Assembly: GCA_902796905.1 (NCBI GenBank)
Contig: CADBQU010000004.1
Coordinates: 44,834-108,833 of the forward strand
DNA length: 64,000 nt
Source of the DNA: Oscillospiraceae bacterium
GTDB taxonomy: Bacteria; Bacillota; Clostridia; Oscillospirales; Acutalibacteraceae
Direction: 5' to 3'
In this document: positions 52,789 through 61,984 of the stretch, piece by piece
Layout: every line of letters begins with the position of its first letter
Position numbering within the stretch: position 1 is the first letter of the stretch
Translations under genes and position numbers: made by a program
The notes under the pieces: model-generated
What the model was told of the DNA's origin: nothing
The model's database searches: none
What the model saw: only the letters and a program-made list of their open reading frames with translations

Positions 52789-53502
52789 CTATTTTTTCTC
52801 TTTTTTAAGTTTAACCGTTGTATCGTCTCCGTCTCCCGAAATTTCAAGCCTGTTTGCCTTGCACAATTCCAATACGGCCAAAAAAGTTGCAACCAATTCG
52901 CTCCTTGAATGCGAAAGCATAAAAACATCTTTTAACTTTTCTTTTTTGCCACTCCACAAATGTCTTAAAACCGAAACTATTTTAGAAGAAACCGAAACTA
53001 TTTTTTTAGCAACTATATTTGTAAAAACTTCCGTAGAAGGCGGTTTTTTCCTTTGCCCTCTGCCTATGGCATTCATATAGCTGTCCAGCAAAATTTCCGG
53101 TTTGTGTTTTAATGCATAGGTTTTATCTACTTCTATTTCATCCTGTTTTTTTACAAACGTATTAAACCCGTCTGTCATTTGCGAAAGCTTATCCGCCATC
53201 TGACGGCATATTTCGTATTCAAGTAATTCTCCCGCAAGTTCGTCTTTAAGCGTATCCGCTTCATCGTTATGCTTTGGCAATAAACTAACGGTTTTTAAAT
53301 AAACCAATCTTGAAGCCATAACCATAAATTCGCTTGCTATATCCATATTATTTTCTTTCATAGCGTTTATATGGTCCATATATTGGTCCAATAAAGATGA
53401 AATTGGAATATCGTAAATACTTAGCTTGTTTTTAGAAAGCAGTGCGGACAGCAACTCCAACGGTCCCTCAAAAACATCAAGTTTATATTGTAATTGTTCC
53501 AT
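52789..53502 (-). CDS. scpA: segregation and condensation protein A (kleisin)
   Basis: A 237-residue kleisin that closes the SMC ring. N-terminal YKLDVFEGPLELLSALLSKN and IYDIPISSLLDQYMDHI, MASRLVYLKTVSLLP, and a C-terminal winged helix with VATFLAVLELCKANRLEI are all typical. It starts just after a 106-base AT-rich gap downstream of the site-2 protease gene. Confidence 0.95.
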   Translation of the reverse strand: MEQLQYKLDVFEGPLELLSALLSKNKLSIYDIPISSLLDQYMDHINAMKENNMDIASEFMVMASRLVYLKTVSLLPKHNDEADTLKDELAGELLEYEICRQMADKLSQMTDGFNTFVKKQDEIEVDKTYALKHKPEILLDSYMNAIGRGQRKKPPSTEVFTNIVAKKIVSVSSKIVSVLRHLWSGKKEKLKDVFMLSHSRSELVATFLAVLELCKANRLEISGDGDDTTVKLKKEKK

Positions 53503-53608
53503 ATTTTATTCCTGTTAAACATTTAAAATTAAATTTAAATTATACAATAAATTTATCTTAGGCAATGCAAGAAATCCGTACTCAAAAAACAGATTCGGAT
53601 TATTCACA

Positions 53609-54277
53609 CTAGGGTAAAAACCTAAAAGGTAAAGATACAATAAAGTTTAAAAATGAATAAACATTGCTTGTAATAAAACTTAATATACCGGTACGGTTTA
53701 AAAATATAAGTACCACAAACAAAATTATATACATCATTTGTTCGTTTTGCATTAATTTATAATATATTCTGTCCGGCAAAATACAGTTTAAAATTCTCGA
53801 ACCGTCGAACGGCGGAACCGGAATTAAATTAAATATAGCCAATGACACATTTATATAGCTGAAAAAATAAAAAATGTAAGTTATTATAAGCGGCAATGTT
53901 AAAAATACATTAAGCAAATTATAAATAAAAAGCAAAACCACTGCAACCAACAAATTCATTACGGGTCCCGCGGCACCTACCAAAGCCATATCTCTTTTGG
54001 GATTTTTAAAATAACGCATATCTACATTAACCGGTTTTGCCCAGCCTATACCTACAAAAATTATCATTAACGCGCCTATATAATCTATATGTTTAAACGG
54101 ATTAATAGAAAGTCTGCCCTGATATTTAGGCGTAGGATCACCAAATTTTGTAGCTACAAAAGCATGCGCCCATTCGTGCAGCGGAAGCGTAAAAAATATT
54201 ACCGCCAAAGAAGACAAAACTCCCGCCAATAAATAATTCCAATTTAAACTGCCGCCAAGCAAAGCATCTAAAAGCAT
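53609..54277 (-). CDS. site-2 protease family membrane metalloprotease (M50)
   Basis: A 222-residue polytopic protein with about six helices. The zinc site is PLHEWAHAFVA (HExxH, residues ~35-39) with the third ligand in PVPPFDGSRIL. It lacks a PDZ domain, so it belongs to the small rhomboid-like S2P group seen next to scpA in Firmicutes. Its substrates are unknown. The gap downstream of it (53503-53608) has an imperfect AATCCG/CGGATT inverted repeat. Confidence 0.92.
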   Translation of the reverse strand: MLLDALLGGSLNWNYLLAGVLSSLAVIFFTLPLHEWAHAFVATKFGDPTPKYQGRLSINPFKHIDYIGALMIIFVGIGWAKPVNVDMRYFKNPKRDMALVGAAGPVMNLLVAVVLLFIYNLLNVFLTLPLIITYIFYFFSYINVSLAIFNLIPVPPFDGSRILNCILPDRIYYKLMQNEQMMYIILFVVLIFLNRTGILSFITSNVYSFLNFIVSLPFRFLP

Positions 54278-54395
54278 AATTTACCTCTTAATATTAATAT
54301 TTTTATATTAATAATTCTTACAATGATTTTTTATTTAATAATTTTTATATTGAATATTTTTAGAATATTTTTATATTTAATAATTTTTACTGTAT

Positions 54396-54968
54396 TTATC
54401 TTGTAATAAAGTTGTATTTTTCCGCATGGTCTTTTACCACGCCCAAAAACCAACAATAAAGTGCTTCGCCCAATTCCTGATATATCGGGTCTCCGTCATG
54501 TCCGCAAATCATAGCAAAAGTTTGCCCAATTCTTCTTTCAACATCGTTATAACTTTTATAAGCTAAAAAGTAAAACGAAAAGGCTCCCGAATCGGATGAG
54601 TTTTTATAAATGTTTTCATCTATTTTTTGAATGTGTTCAAAAAACACATTTTGCGCAGTATTGGCTGTAGATAAACTGGGACAGAATTTTTCAAACGCTA
54701 CCGTAGCTGTAAAAGAAAGCAAAATTATTCTTTGTGTAAAAAGTGATGTTATACTTTCGGGATCGTCTACCGTTTCAATTTCTTTTTTACAGGTACTGCA
54801 AAAAACTTCGGCTATTTCCGCCCCTAATTTTTTTGCTTTGTCTATGTTACCGTTGGTACGGTCAAATTGAAATTCTTCACTGTTGGAAGGATATTCGTTA
54901 TTTTTATTTTTAATTATATCTCCCGAAGGTTTTTCTCCGGCAATTTTTATATCAAAATCTTCTTGCAA
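54396..54968 (-). CDS. conserved hypothetical protein, alpha-helical
   Basis: A 190-residue protein starting at TTG 54968, with AAAGGGTG 7 bases before. The first ~45 residues are polar and disordered; the rest is helical with Cys pair CSTCKKE, IILLSFTATVAFEKFCPSLS, and a C-terminal GHDGDPIYQELGEALYCWFL. No membrane segment or catalytic motif is clear. I believe it is restricted to Oscillospiraceae-type clostridia but cannot name a family. It lies upstream of the S2P-scpA-scpB set and may be co-transcribed. Confidence 0.6.
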   Translation of the reverse strand: MQEDFDIKIAGEKPSGDIIKNKNNEYPSNSEEFQFDRTNGNIDKAKKLGAEIAEVFCSTCKKEIETVDDPESITSLFTQRIILLSFTATVAFEKFCPSLSTANTAQNVFFEHIQKIDENIYKNSSDSGAFSFYFLAYKSYNDVERRIGQTFAMICGHDGDPIYQELGEALYCWFLGVVKDHAEKYNFITR

Positions 54969-55088
54969 GCCTTTTCACCCTTTCCGTAATTATATTAATA
55001 ATATAAATAATATAATATTTTTTAATATGTTTTTATATTTTTATAATGCGCAAATAATGTTATTATTTTTTAAGCACCGTTATCAATT

Positions 55089-55346
55089 TTATTTTTGTGC
55101 GTTTTTTTGCATTTCTTCCAAACCCTTTGCAAGCTGTGCCGGGCAGGAAGTTCCTTTAAATCCGCATTTAATATCTTTTAAAGTATCTATTACTTCGTTA
55201 ATATCTCTGTTTTTAACCAAAGCGGCAACCGCCTGGGTATTTCCGGCACATCCGCCTATAAATTTAACGTCTTTTATAATATTGTTTTCTGTTTCAATAT
55301 CAATTTCTCTTGAGCAAACGCCCTTTGGAATAAACTTAGTTTTCAT
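55089..55346 (-). CDS. TSCPD domain protein (TIGR03905 type)
   Basis: An 85-residue protein: KFIPKGVCSREIDIE, VKFIGGCAGNTQAVAAL and CGFKGTSCPAQLAKGLEE. The TSCPD domain is also found at the C-terminus of class II ribonucleotide reductases, where it may bind metal through Cys; here three conserved Cys are kept. It overlaps the Rrf2 gene by 4 bases, so the regulator and this protein are made together. Confidence 0.9.
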   Translation of the reverse strand: MKTKFIPKGVCSREIDIETENNIIKDVKFIGGCAGNTQAVAALVKNRDINEVIDTLKDIKCGFKGTSCPAQLAKGLEEMQKNAQK

Positions 55347-55723
55347 TTAAAATATACCTTTCCGAAATGTTCATTTAAATAATTTGTAGCTTCATCAAAT
55401 GTTTTTTTAAACTCGCAAAAGCCCAACGGATTAGAGCAATTGCCTTCGTTTGTGCAGCGGTTTGCAAATTGTGTACTGCCGAAAAGCTCTATAATATCAA
55501 GAAGCGAAATTTCTTCGGGTTTTTTATTAAGATAATAGCCTCCGTTTTTACCTTTATAAGAATTTACTATATTGTTAGTACATAAATTATGCAATATTTT
55601 TAAGGTAAATTTAGGCGTAACACCCGTATTTTTAGAAATTTCTCCGGCTGTTATATGATTATTTTGTTTAGATAAAAAAGATACTATTCTTATAGCATAA
55701 TCCGTTTCTTTATTAAGAAGCAT
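55343..55723 (-). CDS. Rrf2-family transcriptional regulator
   Basis: A 126-residue winged-helix regulator: TDYAIRIVSFLSKQ, ITAGEISKNTGVTPKFTLKI (recognition helix) and SYKGKNGGYYLNK (wing). Three Cys in RCTNEGNCSNPLGFC can hold an iron-sulfur cluster, as in IscR and NsrR. It overlaps the TSCPD gene and follows a cloverleaf repeat that separates it from sigA. Its targets are unknown. Confidence 0.9.
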   Translation of the reverse strand: MLLNKETDYAIRIVSFLSKQNNHITAGEISKNTGVTPKFTLKILHNLCTNNIVNSYKGKNGGYYLNKKPEEISLLDIIELFGSTQFANRCTNEGNCSNPLGFCEFKKTFDEATNYLNEHFGKVYFK

Positions 55724-55779
55724 TTTGTTTTAATTCTCCGTTTTTTAAAAGCTTTTATTTTTGTATTTATTTTTTGTAC

Positions 55780-55865
55780 GGCGAAAGCCCAAACCCTTTG
55801 GGTTTGACAAAAGCCAAAGCTTTTGTCCTAAAACAAAACTTTGTTTTGTTTTAGGGGCTTTCGCC
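55780..55865 (+). repeat. cloverleaf intergenic repeat, copy 4
   Basis: An 86-bp element. The outer stem is GGCGAAAGCCC (55780-55790) with GGGCTTTCGCC (55855-55865); allowing one bulged G it extends four more pairs (TACG/CGTA). Hairpins abut without spacers: 55791-55805 (AAACCC, loop TTT), 55806-55827 (GACAAAAGC, loop CAAA) and 55828-55854 (CTAAAACAAAAC, loop TTT). It lies between sigA and the Rrf2 gene. Confidence 0.93.
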
Positions 55866-55924
55866 CGTAATTTATATAAATTCAAACAAACTGTAATTGT
55901 ATTTTATAATTTTCGATTTTTGCC

Positions 55925-57088
55925 TTATTTATCTCTGAATTTGTTGCTTCGTACGGGATGGCGCAGCTTTCTTAACGCTTTAGCTTCAATTTGTCTTATT
56001 CTTTCTCTTGTAACAGAAAATTCGCTGCCCACTTCTTCCAAAGTATGGCATCTGCCGTCCTTTAATCCAAACCTTAATCTTATAACTTCTTCTTCCCTAT
56101 GGGTTAAAGTTTTTAAAACACCGTCTATATCTTCGTTTGTTATAGATTTAAATGCAGCCTCATCCGGAGCCAACGCGTCTTCATCTCTGATAAAATCCAT
56201 AAGCCTGCTGTCTTCCTCCGGACCTATGGGAGTTTCCATAGATACCGGTTCTTGAGCCACACGCATAATTTCCCTTACTCTTTCAACCGGTAAATCCATT
56301 TTTTCGGCAATCATTTCTTCGGAAGGTTCTTTACCGAATTCGTGCAATAACTGGCTTTGAACCTTTTTAAGTCTGTTTATGGTTTCTACCATGTGTACCG
56401 GTATACGAATGGTTCTTGCTTGGTCTGCAATAGCTCTTGTTATAGCTTGTCTTATCCACCAGGTAGCGTAAGTAGAAAATTTAAAACCTTTTGTATAGTC
56501 AAATTTTTCTACCGCTTTAATTAAACCTACATTTCCTTCCTGGATTAAATCCAAAAAGTGCATACCCCTGCCGACATATTTTTTAGCAATACTAACTACC
56601 AATCTAAGGTTTGCTTCGGTCAAACGCTGTTTTGCATTAATATCGCCTTCTGCTATTTTGGTAGCAAGTTTAATTTCTTCATCGGTAGATAACAACGGAA
56701 CTTTACCTATTTCTTTTAAGTAAACTTTTACGGGATCGTCAAGCGATATACTGTCTATAGATATATCGTCGTCTAATTTTTCATTTTCTATTTCTTCCAA
56801 CTGCAAATCGTCAATTGTGGGTTCGGCAAAATCCAAATCCAAAACGGTAGGCTCTGCCTTTAAAGCTTCCAAATCTTCGGGAGCATCGCTTATATCGTCA
56901 AAATCATCCTTTATTTCATCTTCGTTTTCAATGCCGCTTTCCGCATTGTTAGTTACTTCTGCGGTTTCTTCCGATTCGTTATTTTTATTAGTCGGTTCAT
57001 TATTCTCAATTTCTTTTGAATTTGCGTTTTTTATTTCTTTTTCATCTTTAATTTCTTCGGTTTTCTGTTTGTTTTTAATCTCATCCAT
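55925..57088 (-). CDS. sigA: primary sigma factor SigA/RpoD
   Basis: The 387-residue housekeeping sigma factor. A long acidic, low-complexity N-terminal region (about 1-110) precedes region 1.2 ([18 protein letters not shown]), region 2 ([39 protein letters not shown]), region 3 and region 4 ([40 protein letters not shown]). It overlaps the end of dnaG by 8 bases, the classic dnaG-sigA pair. The sigma-A-like promoters in this window agree with it. Confidence 0.97.
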   Translation of the reverse strand: MDEIKNKQKTEEIKDEKEIKNANSKEIENNEPTNKNNESEETAEVTNNAESGIENEDEIKDDFDDISDAPEDLEALKAEPTVLDLDFAEPTIDDLQLEEIENEKLDDDISIDSISLDDPVKVYLKEIGKVPLLSTDEEIKLATKIAEGDINAKQRLTEANLRLVVSIAKKYVGRGMHFLDLIQEGNVGLIKAVEKFDYTKGFKFSTYATWWIRQAITRAIADQARTIRIPVHMVETINRLKKVQSQLLHEFGKEPSEEMIAEKMDLPVERVREIMRVAQEPVSMETPIGPEEDSRLMDFIRDEDALAPDEAAFKSITNEDIDGVLKTLTHREEEVIRLRFGLKDGRCHTLEEVGSEFSVTRERIRQIEAKALRKLRHPVRSNKFRDK

Positions 57089-58856
57089 CTTTATTTACCT
57101 TCTTATCTATAATATTTTGCATATAGCGTTCCCAATCGCTATTATCCATATTGTTAATATCTTTATCGTTTAAATTTAAAGATTCTTCTTTTAAAGCGTC
57201 AACGGCGTCTTTTATAAGTTCTTTAAAATTTTGCACATTATTTGAATTATTAACAAATATACCCGTAATATAACCTATTTCTTCGTTTGTATATTCACTC
57301 TCTATCAAAGCAATATCAAACATTGTATTTTTAGAATACAGTTTTTTTATACTTAAATATATTCTTTTTGCTATTTCGCTTATAAAAACATTTTCATCCA
57401 AACCGTTATAATCAATAACTTCCGGATGCTTCATTAAAATATTTAAAATAAGCTCTTCGGAATTACATATTCTGTTGTTCCTATTTTTATACGGATTTAC
57501 ATAAGCCCTGTTAATTTTAGGGTTTATTATGTTTCGTATGGCTTCTTTTTTGGCTTTGTTTTTGTTTTTTCCTTTATACTCGTTTATTTTTAAAAGCAGC
57601 GTGGATTTTTGTATTCCGTATTTATCCGATAACATTCCGGCATAATAATCTATTGCCAAACTGTCGTTTAATCCCGATAAATATTCAGCCGCTTTATTTA
57701 AAAAGCTGATTTTTTCGGCGGCTATTTCCAAATTATAATCTTTAGATAATTTAAAAAGCATATAATCCGTATCGCCCGAAGCATTTTCTATAAGCTTTTT
57801 AAAAGCATCTCCCCCGTTAAGCTTTATAAACTCGTCCGGGTCTTTTCCGCTTGGAACATTTACAACCTTTGTTTTTATTCCTAAAGCGGACAATATGCCT
57901 ATAGCCCTGTTTGTAGCTTTAATACCGGCTTCGTCGCTGTCCATTACCAATGTTATTAAATCGGTATACCTTGCAATAAGTCTTGCCTGCTCTTCGGTAA
58001 AAGATGTACCAAGTGCCGCCACTGCATTGGTTATTCCCGCTTGATGTAAAGAAATAACATCCATATTACCTTCTACCAAAACTATTCCGTCTTTGCAGTT
58101 TCCTTTGGCAAAATTCATACCAAATAAATTATGACTTTTTTTATAAATCAGCGTATCGTTTGTATTTACATATTTACCGCCGTTTTTTTCTTCTCCCGGT
58201 TTGCATCTGCCCGAAAAACCAATAACATGTTTTTGCAGATCCATTATAGGAAACATAGAGCGGTTCCTAAAACGGTCGTAATATGTTCCTTTAGAAGATT
58301 TTGCTATTACGCCGGCCTGCAGCATTTCATCTATTTTAAATCCCAAAGATTTTAAATGTTTTATAAGCGAATCCCACTCGCCCAAAGCTGCACCTAAACC
58401 AAAATGCGTAATGGTTTCGGTTTTTAAACCTCTGCTTTTAAAATAATCCAAAACCCATTTTCCACTTGGTTTAAATAAATTTTCATAATAAAATTTTGCG
58501 GTTTCTTTATTAACTTCATACAGCCTTTGCTTTAGCTTAATTATGGAATCGTCATATCTGTTTTCCGGAATGGTTACTCCTGCGCGATTTGCTAAAAATT
58601 TAAGTGCTTCTATATAATCCAGATTTTCTATATTTTTAATAAAAGTTACCGCATCGCCGCCTGCTCCGCAGCCGAAGCAATAATAACTGTTACTTTCGGG
58701 GTAAACGGTAAAAGACGGTGTTCTTTCACTGTGAAAAGGACACAGACCTTTTAAGTTTTTAGAACCCGACCGTTTTAAAGCAACATACGGTGAAATAACA
58801 TCTTCAATCGGGTTTTTATATTTTATATCCAATATTACTTCTTCGGGTATTCTCAC
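57081..58856 (-). CDS. dnaG: DNA primase
   Basis: Makes RNA primers. The 591 residues comprise an N-terminal zinc finger [16 protein letters not shown] with CFGCGAGG, the TOPRIM core ([28 protein letters not shown]) and a C-terminal helicase-binding domain (about 450-585). The ribosome site AAGGAGGGT is 7 bases before the ATG. The gap upstream carries cloverleaf copy 5. Confidence 0.97.
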   Translation of the reverse strand: MRIPEEVILDIKYKNPIEDVISPYVALKRSGSKNLKGLCPFHSERTPSFTVYPESNSYYCFGCGAGGDAVTFIKNIENLDYIEALKFLANRAGVTIPENRYDDSIIKLKQRLYEVNKETAKFYYENLFKPSGKWVLDYFKSRGLKTETITHFGLGAALGEWDSLIKHLKSLGFKIDEMLQAGVIAKSSKGTYYDRFRNRSMFPIMDLQKHVIGFSGRCKPGEEKNGGKYVNTNDTLIYKKSHNLFGMNFAKGNCKDGIVLVEGNMDVISLHQAGITNAVAALGTSFTEEQARLIARYTDLITLVMDSDEAGIKATNRAIGILSALGIKTKVVNVPSGKDPDEFIKLNGGDAFKKLIENASGDTDYMLFKLSKDYNLEIAAEKISFLNKAAEYLSGLNDSLAIDYYAGMLSDKYGIQKSTLLLKINEYKGKNKNKAKKEAIRNIINPKINRAYVNPYKNRNNRICNSEELILNILMKHPEVIDYNGLDENVFISEIAKRIYLSIKKLYSKNTMFDIALIESEYTNEEIGYITGIFVNNSNNVQNFKELIKDAVDALKEESLNLNDKDINNMDNSDWERYMQNIIDKKVNKDG

Positions 58857-58936
58857 AAAAACCCTCCTTTAATGTATAATGTAATTTTAGTTTTATGTGT
58901 TTTTGAAAGTTACGTTAATTTAAAGTTATGTGCTGC

Positions 58937-59018
58937 GGCGAAGCCCAAAAAGGCTTACGCCTTTTGCAAAGCAAAATTTTGCTTTGCCCAAAAACCTTTG
59001 GTTTTTGGGGGCTTCGCC
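58937..59018 (+). repeat. cloverleaf intergenic repeat, copy 5
   Basis: An 82-bp element. The outer stem is GGCGAAGCCC (58937-58946) with GGGCTTCGCC (59009-59018). Hairpins: 58948-58965 (AAAAGGC, loop TTAC), 58966-58987 (perfect palindrome GCAAAGCAAAA) and 58988-59008 (CCAAAAACC, loop TTT), with one unpaired A at 58947. It lies between dgt and dnaG. Confidence 0.92.
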
Positions 59019-59047
59019 CCATAATTCGTCTTTCCGACCTTTTTATA

Positions 59048-60043
59048 TTATTTCCATGATTTCGGTACAAAAAAATCGTTAAAAATCTGTACCGCGTAAT
59101 GGTCGGTCATTCCGGCTATATAGTCCGTAACGGCTCTTTCCAATCCTTCGTTTTTTACAATATCGTTATATTCTTCCGGTAAAAGACTGTTGTTTTTTAC
59201 TATGTACTTAAAAATTGATTCTATAAATCCGTCAACTTTGCTTTCTTCGCTTTTGGCAGCCGGATTAAAGTAAACGTTTTTAAATAAAAACTTATGAAGT
59301 TCGTCAAAACTTTGTTTGCATTCAATGTCAAATTTTATAATATCGTCGCTGTTGTTTATTATAGAATTAACCATGGTGTTAATTCTTTCGCTTTTTGTTT
59401 TTCCTAAGCTTTCGGTCAAAGCTTTGGGTATATCGCTTTCAAGAATAATTCCTGCTCTTACCGCATCGTCTATATCATGATTTATATATGCAATCTTATC
59501 CGCAATCCTTACAACTTGCCCTTCTAAGGTTTGCGGCAACGGTCCGGAAGTGTGCCTTTCTATTCCGTCCAATACTTCGTATGTAAGATTAAGCCCCTTA
59601 AAATCTTTTTCTAAAACCTCACACACTCTTCTGCTTTGCTCGTAATGCCTAAATCCTCCCGGATTTAATTCATTCAAAGCCCTTTCTCCCGCATGGCCGA
59701 AAGGCGTATGGCCTAAATCATGTCCCAACGAAATAGCTTCGGTTAAATCTTCGTTTAAAGCCAATGCTCTTGCAATTGTTCTTGCTATTTGCGAAACTTC
59801 AAGCGTATGCGTTAAACGTGTTCTGAAATGGTCGCTTTCCGGAGCTAAAAAAACCTGTGTTTTGTGTTTTAATCTTCTAAAAGATTTACTGTGTATAATT
59901 CTGTCTCTGTCTATTTGAAAATCGGTCCTTATGCTGCACGGAGACTCGTATATTTTTCTGCCCCTGCTGTTGCAGCTTTTTAATGCTTTAGGAGATAAAT
60001 ATTCGTTTTCTTGTTTTTCTATTCTTTCTCTAACCGTTTCCAA
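59048..60043 (-). CDS. dgt: deoxyguanosinetriphosphate triphosphohydrolase-like (HD) protein
   Basis: A 331-residue HD-domain dNTPase. The HD motifs are TRLTHTLEVSQIARTIARAL (metal His), SLGHDLGHTPFGHAGERAL (His-Asp) and ADKIAYINHDIDDA (distal Asp). FDEL-type nucleotide region and DHYAVQIFND lie near the end. The start is TTG at 60043, 6 bases after AAGGAGGAG. It is shorter than E. coli Dgt, which is normal for Firmicutes. It sits upstream of dnaG and sigA, as commonly seen. Confidence 0.93.
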   Translation of the reverse strand: METVRERIEKQENEYLSPKALKSCNSRGRKIYESPCSIRTDFQIDRDRIIHSKSFRRLKHKTQVFLAPESDHFRTRLTHTLEVSQIARTIARALALNEDLTEAISLGHDLGHTPFGHAGERALNELNPGGFRHYEQSRRVCEVLEKDFKGLNLTYEVLDGIERHTSGPLPQTLEGQVVRIADKIAYINHDIDDAVRAGIILESDIPKALTESLGKTKSERINTMVNSIINNSDDIIKFDIECKQSFDELHKFLFKNVYFNPAAKSEESKVDGFIESIFKYIVKNNSLLPEEYNDIVKNEGLERAVTDYIAGMTDHYAVQIFNDFFVPKSWK

Positions 60044-60121
60044 ATAAAACTCCTCCTTAAAACACCGTTTTAAAATAATATTTTCTTATAAATATTATTA
60101 GACATTTTTTTAAAAATTCCT

Positions 60122-60751
60122 TTAAAAACCGTAAAATTCTTCTTTAATTTTTAAAAAATTCTCTTTTCCGTTTAAACGGTTTGCGGTTTCAAGTAAAAAA
60201 GCTTCTTCATTTTCTTTTTTTAATGCAACGGTTATTTTAATATTGCTTCCGAATTCTTTATCTAAAATTACTCCGTTATATTTTAACAATAAATTTTCTA
60301 TAACGCTTAATTCCGAATAAGATATTTCGGTATTAAAAAATGCGCAAAGATAAAGTTTTTTTAAATTTGCGCTTTTTATACATAAATTTGCGCTATCCGA
60401 ATACGCATGTGTTAATCCGCCGGTACCCAATAATATTCCGCCGAAATACCTTGTAACCACCAAAACACAATTTGTTAAATTATTGTATTTTAAAATATCC
60501 ATTATAGGTTTTCCCGCAGTTCCGTTGGGTTCTCCGTCATCCGAATATTTTTCAACTTTTGTTTGTTGGTTTAAACCGTTGCATATATACGCATAACAAT
60601 TATGCTTTGCGTCATAATATTTTGTCTTGACGGATTTTATTATTTTTTCCGCTTCTTCCCTTTGGGCACATCCGTAAATATTTGCAATAAATTTTGAGCG
60701 TTTAACGGTAAGTTCCGCTTTAAAATTTTTATTAACCGTAAAAAAATCCAT
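60122..60751 (-). CDS. yigZ: YigZ/IMPACT family protein
   Basis: A 209-residue protein. The N-terminal IMPACT domain has KRSKFIANIYGCA, HNCYAYIC, KYSDDGEPNGTAGKPI and YFGGILLGTGGLTHAYSDSA, and the C-terminal half is an elongation-factor-G-like DUF1949 domain. In yeast the related protein regulates translation under stress; the bacterial role is not settled. The gap to rpmE (60752-60895) is AT-rich with no recognisable feature. Confidence 0.93.
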   Translation of the reverse strand: MDFFTVNKNFKAELTVKRSKFIANIYGCAQREEAEKIIKSVKTKYYDAKHNCYAYICNGLNQQTKVEKYSDDGEPNGTAGKPIMDILKYNNLTNCVLVVTRYFGGILLGTGGLTHAYSDSANLCIKSANLKKLYLCAFFNTEISYSELSVIENLLLKYNGVILDKEFGSNIKITVALKKENEEAFLLETANRLNGKENFLKIKEEFYGF

Positions 60752-60895
60752 AAAAATACCTTTTATATATAAAATAAATTTGCTTTATTATTTATAAAAA
60801 TTATAAAAAATACAAAAAAGAAAACCAAAAGAAAATTTAAATGTTTTTAATATAAAAAACAAAAATTAAAAACAAAATTTTTATTTTAAAAAAAT

Positions 60896-60940
60896 CATTT
60901 TAAAAAACAAAAATCCGCAACTAATATAAAGTTGCGGATT
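60896..60940 (-). terminator. terminator of rpmE
   Basis: A perfect 10-bp stem (AATCCGCAAC with GTTGCGGATT, 60912-60940) is followed on the minus strand by a T-rich run (60913-60896). Confidence 0.9.
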
Positions 60941-60950
60941 GGTAAAATGC

Positions 60951-61160
60951 TTATTTTTTGTCGTCCATTTGAAAACGCTTTTTAAATCTATCAACTCGAC
61001 CGCCGGTATCAACCAATTTTTGTTTACCGGTAAAGAACGGATGACAATTAGAGCATATGTCAAGACGGATATCTTTTTTGGTGGAACGAGTTTTAAACTC
61101 ATTTCCGCAAGCGCACTTTACTGTTGTTTCTTCGTAATTAGGATGAATGTTTTCTTTCAT
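60951..61160 (-). CDS. rpmE: 50S ribosomal protein L31, zinc-binding type
   Basis: A 69-residue protein starting [11 protein letters not shown] at 61160 (AAAGGGGTGG upstream); an upstream ATG at 61178 has no proper site. The zinc-binding Cys set is CACGNEF and [15 protein letters not shown], so this is the C-plus form, not the Zn-independent YtjH/YkvW type. It has its own terminator. A cross-frame reading on the opposite strand is a shadow. Confidence 0.96.
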   Translation of the reverse strand: MKENIHPNYEETTVKCACGNEFKTRSTKKDIRLDICSNCHPFFTGKQKLVDTGGRVDRFKKRFQMDDKK

Positions 61161-61246
61161 TTCTGCCACCCCTTTCAAAAATCCTTAACAAAGCTATTTT
61201 ATCATAACTTATATAATAATGCAAGTATTTTTTTAAAAAATATGAC

Positions 61247-61867
61247 TTATTTTTTATATACCGTATCTTGGGATATTTTTGCTTTTATTCCTTCGTAAAT
61301 TTCAACAATTTTAAATCTTATTTTATAATCGCTTTTGCTTTCGCAAATTTTTGCCGAATTCTCATTTACGCTTTCCCTTAAATTATGCTCTTCCGCTGTA
61401 GAAACACATAACGAAGGAAACATTACGCACCACCAGTTTTTGCCTTTGCCGTTGCCCAATACAACTCTTACGGCTTTGTATTTGCCAGCCGGCAAAGTAA
61501 ACTTGTTATATTCCCTTGTGTTAAAATCCGCTTCTCCTACGCTTATTTCCACACCGTAATCAAATCCGTTTTCTTTTAAGGTTTTACATGCGGTTTTCTT
61601 GAATTTTTCAATGGAATTTTCGGCTTTTTTTACGGCATCGTTTAAATTGACCGTATTGTTAAATACGTCTTTCGAATCATTAAGCAAAGCGTCTCTTACT
61701 TTTATTTTTATTTCCTGGTCTTTGGCGCTGTCGGAATTTGCAACAATGTGCAGCCTTAAAATATTTTGTCTTACATCCTCACAGGAAGCGTCAAACCTTG
61801 CAACCGAAAAAATAATTGCAAAAATTAAACCAAAACACAAAGAAACCGTTAATTTTTTATATTTCAT
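61247..61867 (-). CDS. spoIIR: stage II sporulation protein R
   Basis: A 206-residue signal protein, made in the forespore and secreted to activate SpoIIGA and thus sigma E. An N-terminal helix (about 1-25), then LRLHIVANSDSAKDQEIKIK, VRDALLN, and the C-terminal GNGKGKNWWCVMFPSLC, which are the family signatures. It shows the organism sporulates. No certain sigma-F promoter was found in 61868-61984. Confidence 0.95.
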   Translation of the reverse strand: MKYKKLTVSLCFGLIFAIIFSVARFDASCEDVRQNILRLHIVANSDSAKDQEIKIKVRDALLNDSKDVFNNTVNLNDAVKKAENSIEKFKKTACKTLKENGFDYGVEISVGEADFNTREYNKFTLPAGKYKAVRVVLGNGKGKNWWCVMFPSLCVSTAEEHNLRESVNENSAKICESKSDYKIRFKIVEIYEGIKAKISQDTVYKK

Positions 61868-61984
61868 ATTTTACCTCCGGAAATATTTTCCTTTTTATTT
61901 TCATAATAAATATTGCCGAAAATAAAATATTTTATTCAATAAAATTATTTTAAATTTCTTTAAAATTCTATTTTAATTTTTATT

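Noticed and set aside
55780..55865. Cloverleaf element as an ordinary Rho-independent terminator
   Set aside because: No run of T follows the outer stem on either strand, and ordinary single-hairpin terminators with T runs are found elsewhere in the window.
60939..61298. Plus-strand reading frame across rpmE
   Set aside because: It is antisense to L31 and the end of spoIIR, and has no ribosome site or family features.
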